Notes under the pieces: model-generated
What the model saw: the letters and a program-made list of their open reading frames with translations, nothing else
Databases searched by the model: none
Told to the model about the DNA's origin: nothing
Assembly: GCF_002968015.1 (NCBI RefSeq)
Contig: NZ_PUIP01000015.1
Coordinates: forward strand, 1 to 64,000
DNA from: Massilia phosphatilytica
GTDB lineage: Bacteria; Pseudomonadota; Gammaproteobacteria; Burkholderiales; Burkholderiaceae_D
Length of the DNA: 64,000 bases
Direction of reading: 5' to 3'
Made by a program: the position numbers and the translations under genes
In this document: piece after piece, positions 63,619 to 64,000 of the stretch
Layout: each line of letters begins with the position of its first letter
How positions within the stretch are numbered: the first letter of the stretch is position 1

Positions 63619-64000
63619 ATGAAACGCTACGCCCGCTGGCTCGCCGCGCTCTTGTTCGCCCTGTCGTTCCTGCCGCTGTCCGCCTCCGCCGCGGGCTATA
63701 CCCAGACCCGATATCCGATCGTGCTCGTGCACGGCCTGCTCGGCTGGGACAGCATCGGCCCCTACGATTACTGGTTCGGCATCACGGACGCCCTGCGCCG
63801 CGATGGCGCCCAGGTCTACGTCGCCCAGGTGAGCGCCGCCAACAGCACCGAAGTGCGCGGCGAACAGCTGCTTACCTACGTCAGGCAGGTGCTGGCCGCG
63901 ACCGGCGCCCAGAAAGTCAACCTGATCGGCCACAGCCACGGCGGCCCGACCATCCGCTACGTCGCCTCGGTGGCGCCGAACCTCGTCGCCTCCGTGACGA
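63619..64000 (+). CDS. secreted triacylglycerol lipase, 5' part
   Basis: The first 127 residues of a secreted alpha/beta-hydrolase. The signal peptide ends LPLSASA, then the lipase I.1/I.2-type start YTQTRYPIVLVHGLLGWDSI (oxyanion-hole HGL). The nucleophile elbow GHSHGG is at about residues 109-114, so the catalytic Ser is present. Remaining catalytic Asp and His are beyond the window. GGAG lies upstream of ATG 63619. Lipases of this group often need a foldase (Lif) encoded just downstream, which cannot be checked here. Confidence 0.9.
   Translation, partial: MKRYARWLAALLFALSFLPLSASAAGYTQTRYPIVLVHGLLGWDSIGPYDYWFGITDALRRDGAQVYVAQVSAANSTEVRGEQLLTYVRQVLAATGAQKVNLIGHSHGGPTIRYVASVAPNLVASVT

Overview
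This 64 kb window is a high-GC (about two thirds G+C by eye) piece of a proteobacterial chromosome. Gene content and protein character point to a betaproteobacterium, most likely an Oxalobacteraceae member (Massilia/Telluria group). That placement is inference: no rRNA or marker set is present.

Positions 1 to about 34,150 form a one-carbon catabolic region built around glycine betaine. From left to right it holds the 3' end of a glutathione-dependent formaldehyde dehydrogenase, a convergent NAD-dependent formate dehydrogenase operon (fdsGBA-fdsD), a ModE/periplasmic-binding-type regulator with repeated motifs in the shared promoter, and a low-GC orphan gene. Next come a GlxA-type AraC regulator divergent from a 13-gene run: soxBDAG, sdaA, glyA, an atypical M19 dipeptidase homologue, a V4R-like protein, dgcAB, etfA, etfB and a FolB-like gene. 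These are followed by a second GlxA regulator, a BCCT betaine transporter, a porin-like outer-membrane protein, gbcAB, fdhA, a third GlxA regulator and divergent purU. The genes read as one route: betaine to dimethylglycine (GbcAB), to sarcosine (DgcAB with EtfAB), to glycine (SoxBDAG), to serine (GlyA), to pyruvate (SdaA). Formaldehyde goes to formate (FdhA, FrmA) and formate to CO2 (Fds).

Positions 34,200 to 39,000 carry a prolyl-tRNA editing protein, a second FolB-like protein, an MFS transporter and exported proteins of unknown function. Positions 39,100 to 48,900 are a second catabolic island: a LysR regulator divergent from a fumarylacetoacetate-hydrolase-family enzyme, hyuA, hyuB, a small unknown protein, a COG0523 GTPase, an MFS transporter and a porin. 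It probably handles a cyclic amide/ureide or a related carboxylation substrate.

From 48,900 to the end the content is mostly housekeeping: dusA, a chemoreceptor with a CheR/CheB tether, a TonB-C-like secreted protein, a YXWGXW protein, an overlapping operon (exported protein, CPA2-type antiporter, YbdK-type ligase), a YefM-YoeB toxin-antitoxin pair, tRNA-His, murI, class I fumarase, a YqhA-type membrane protein, acetyl-CoA synthetase, a KTSC protein and the start of a secreted lipase. No CRISPR array, insertion sequence or prophage was seen.
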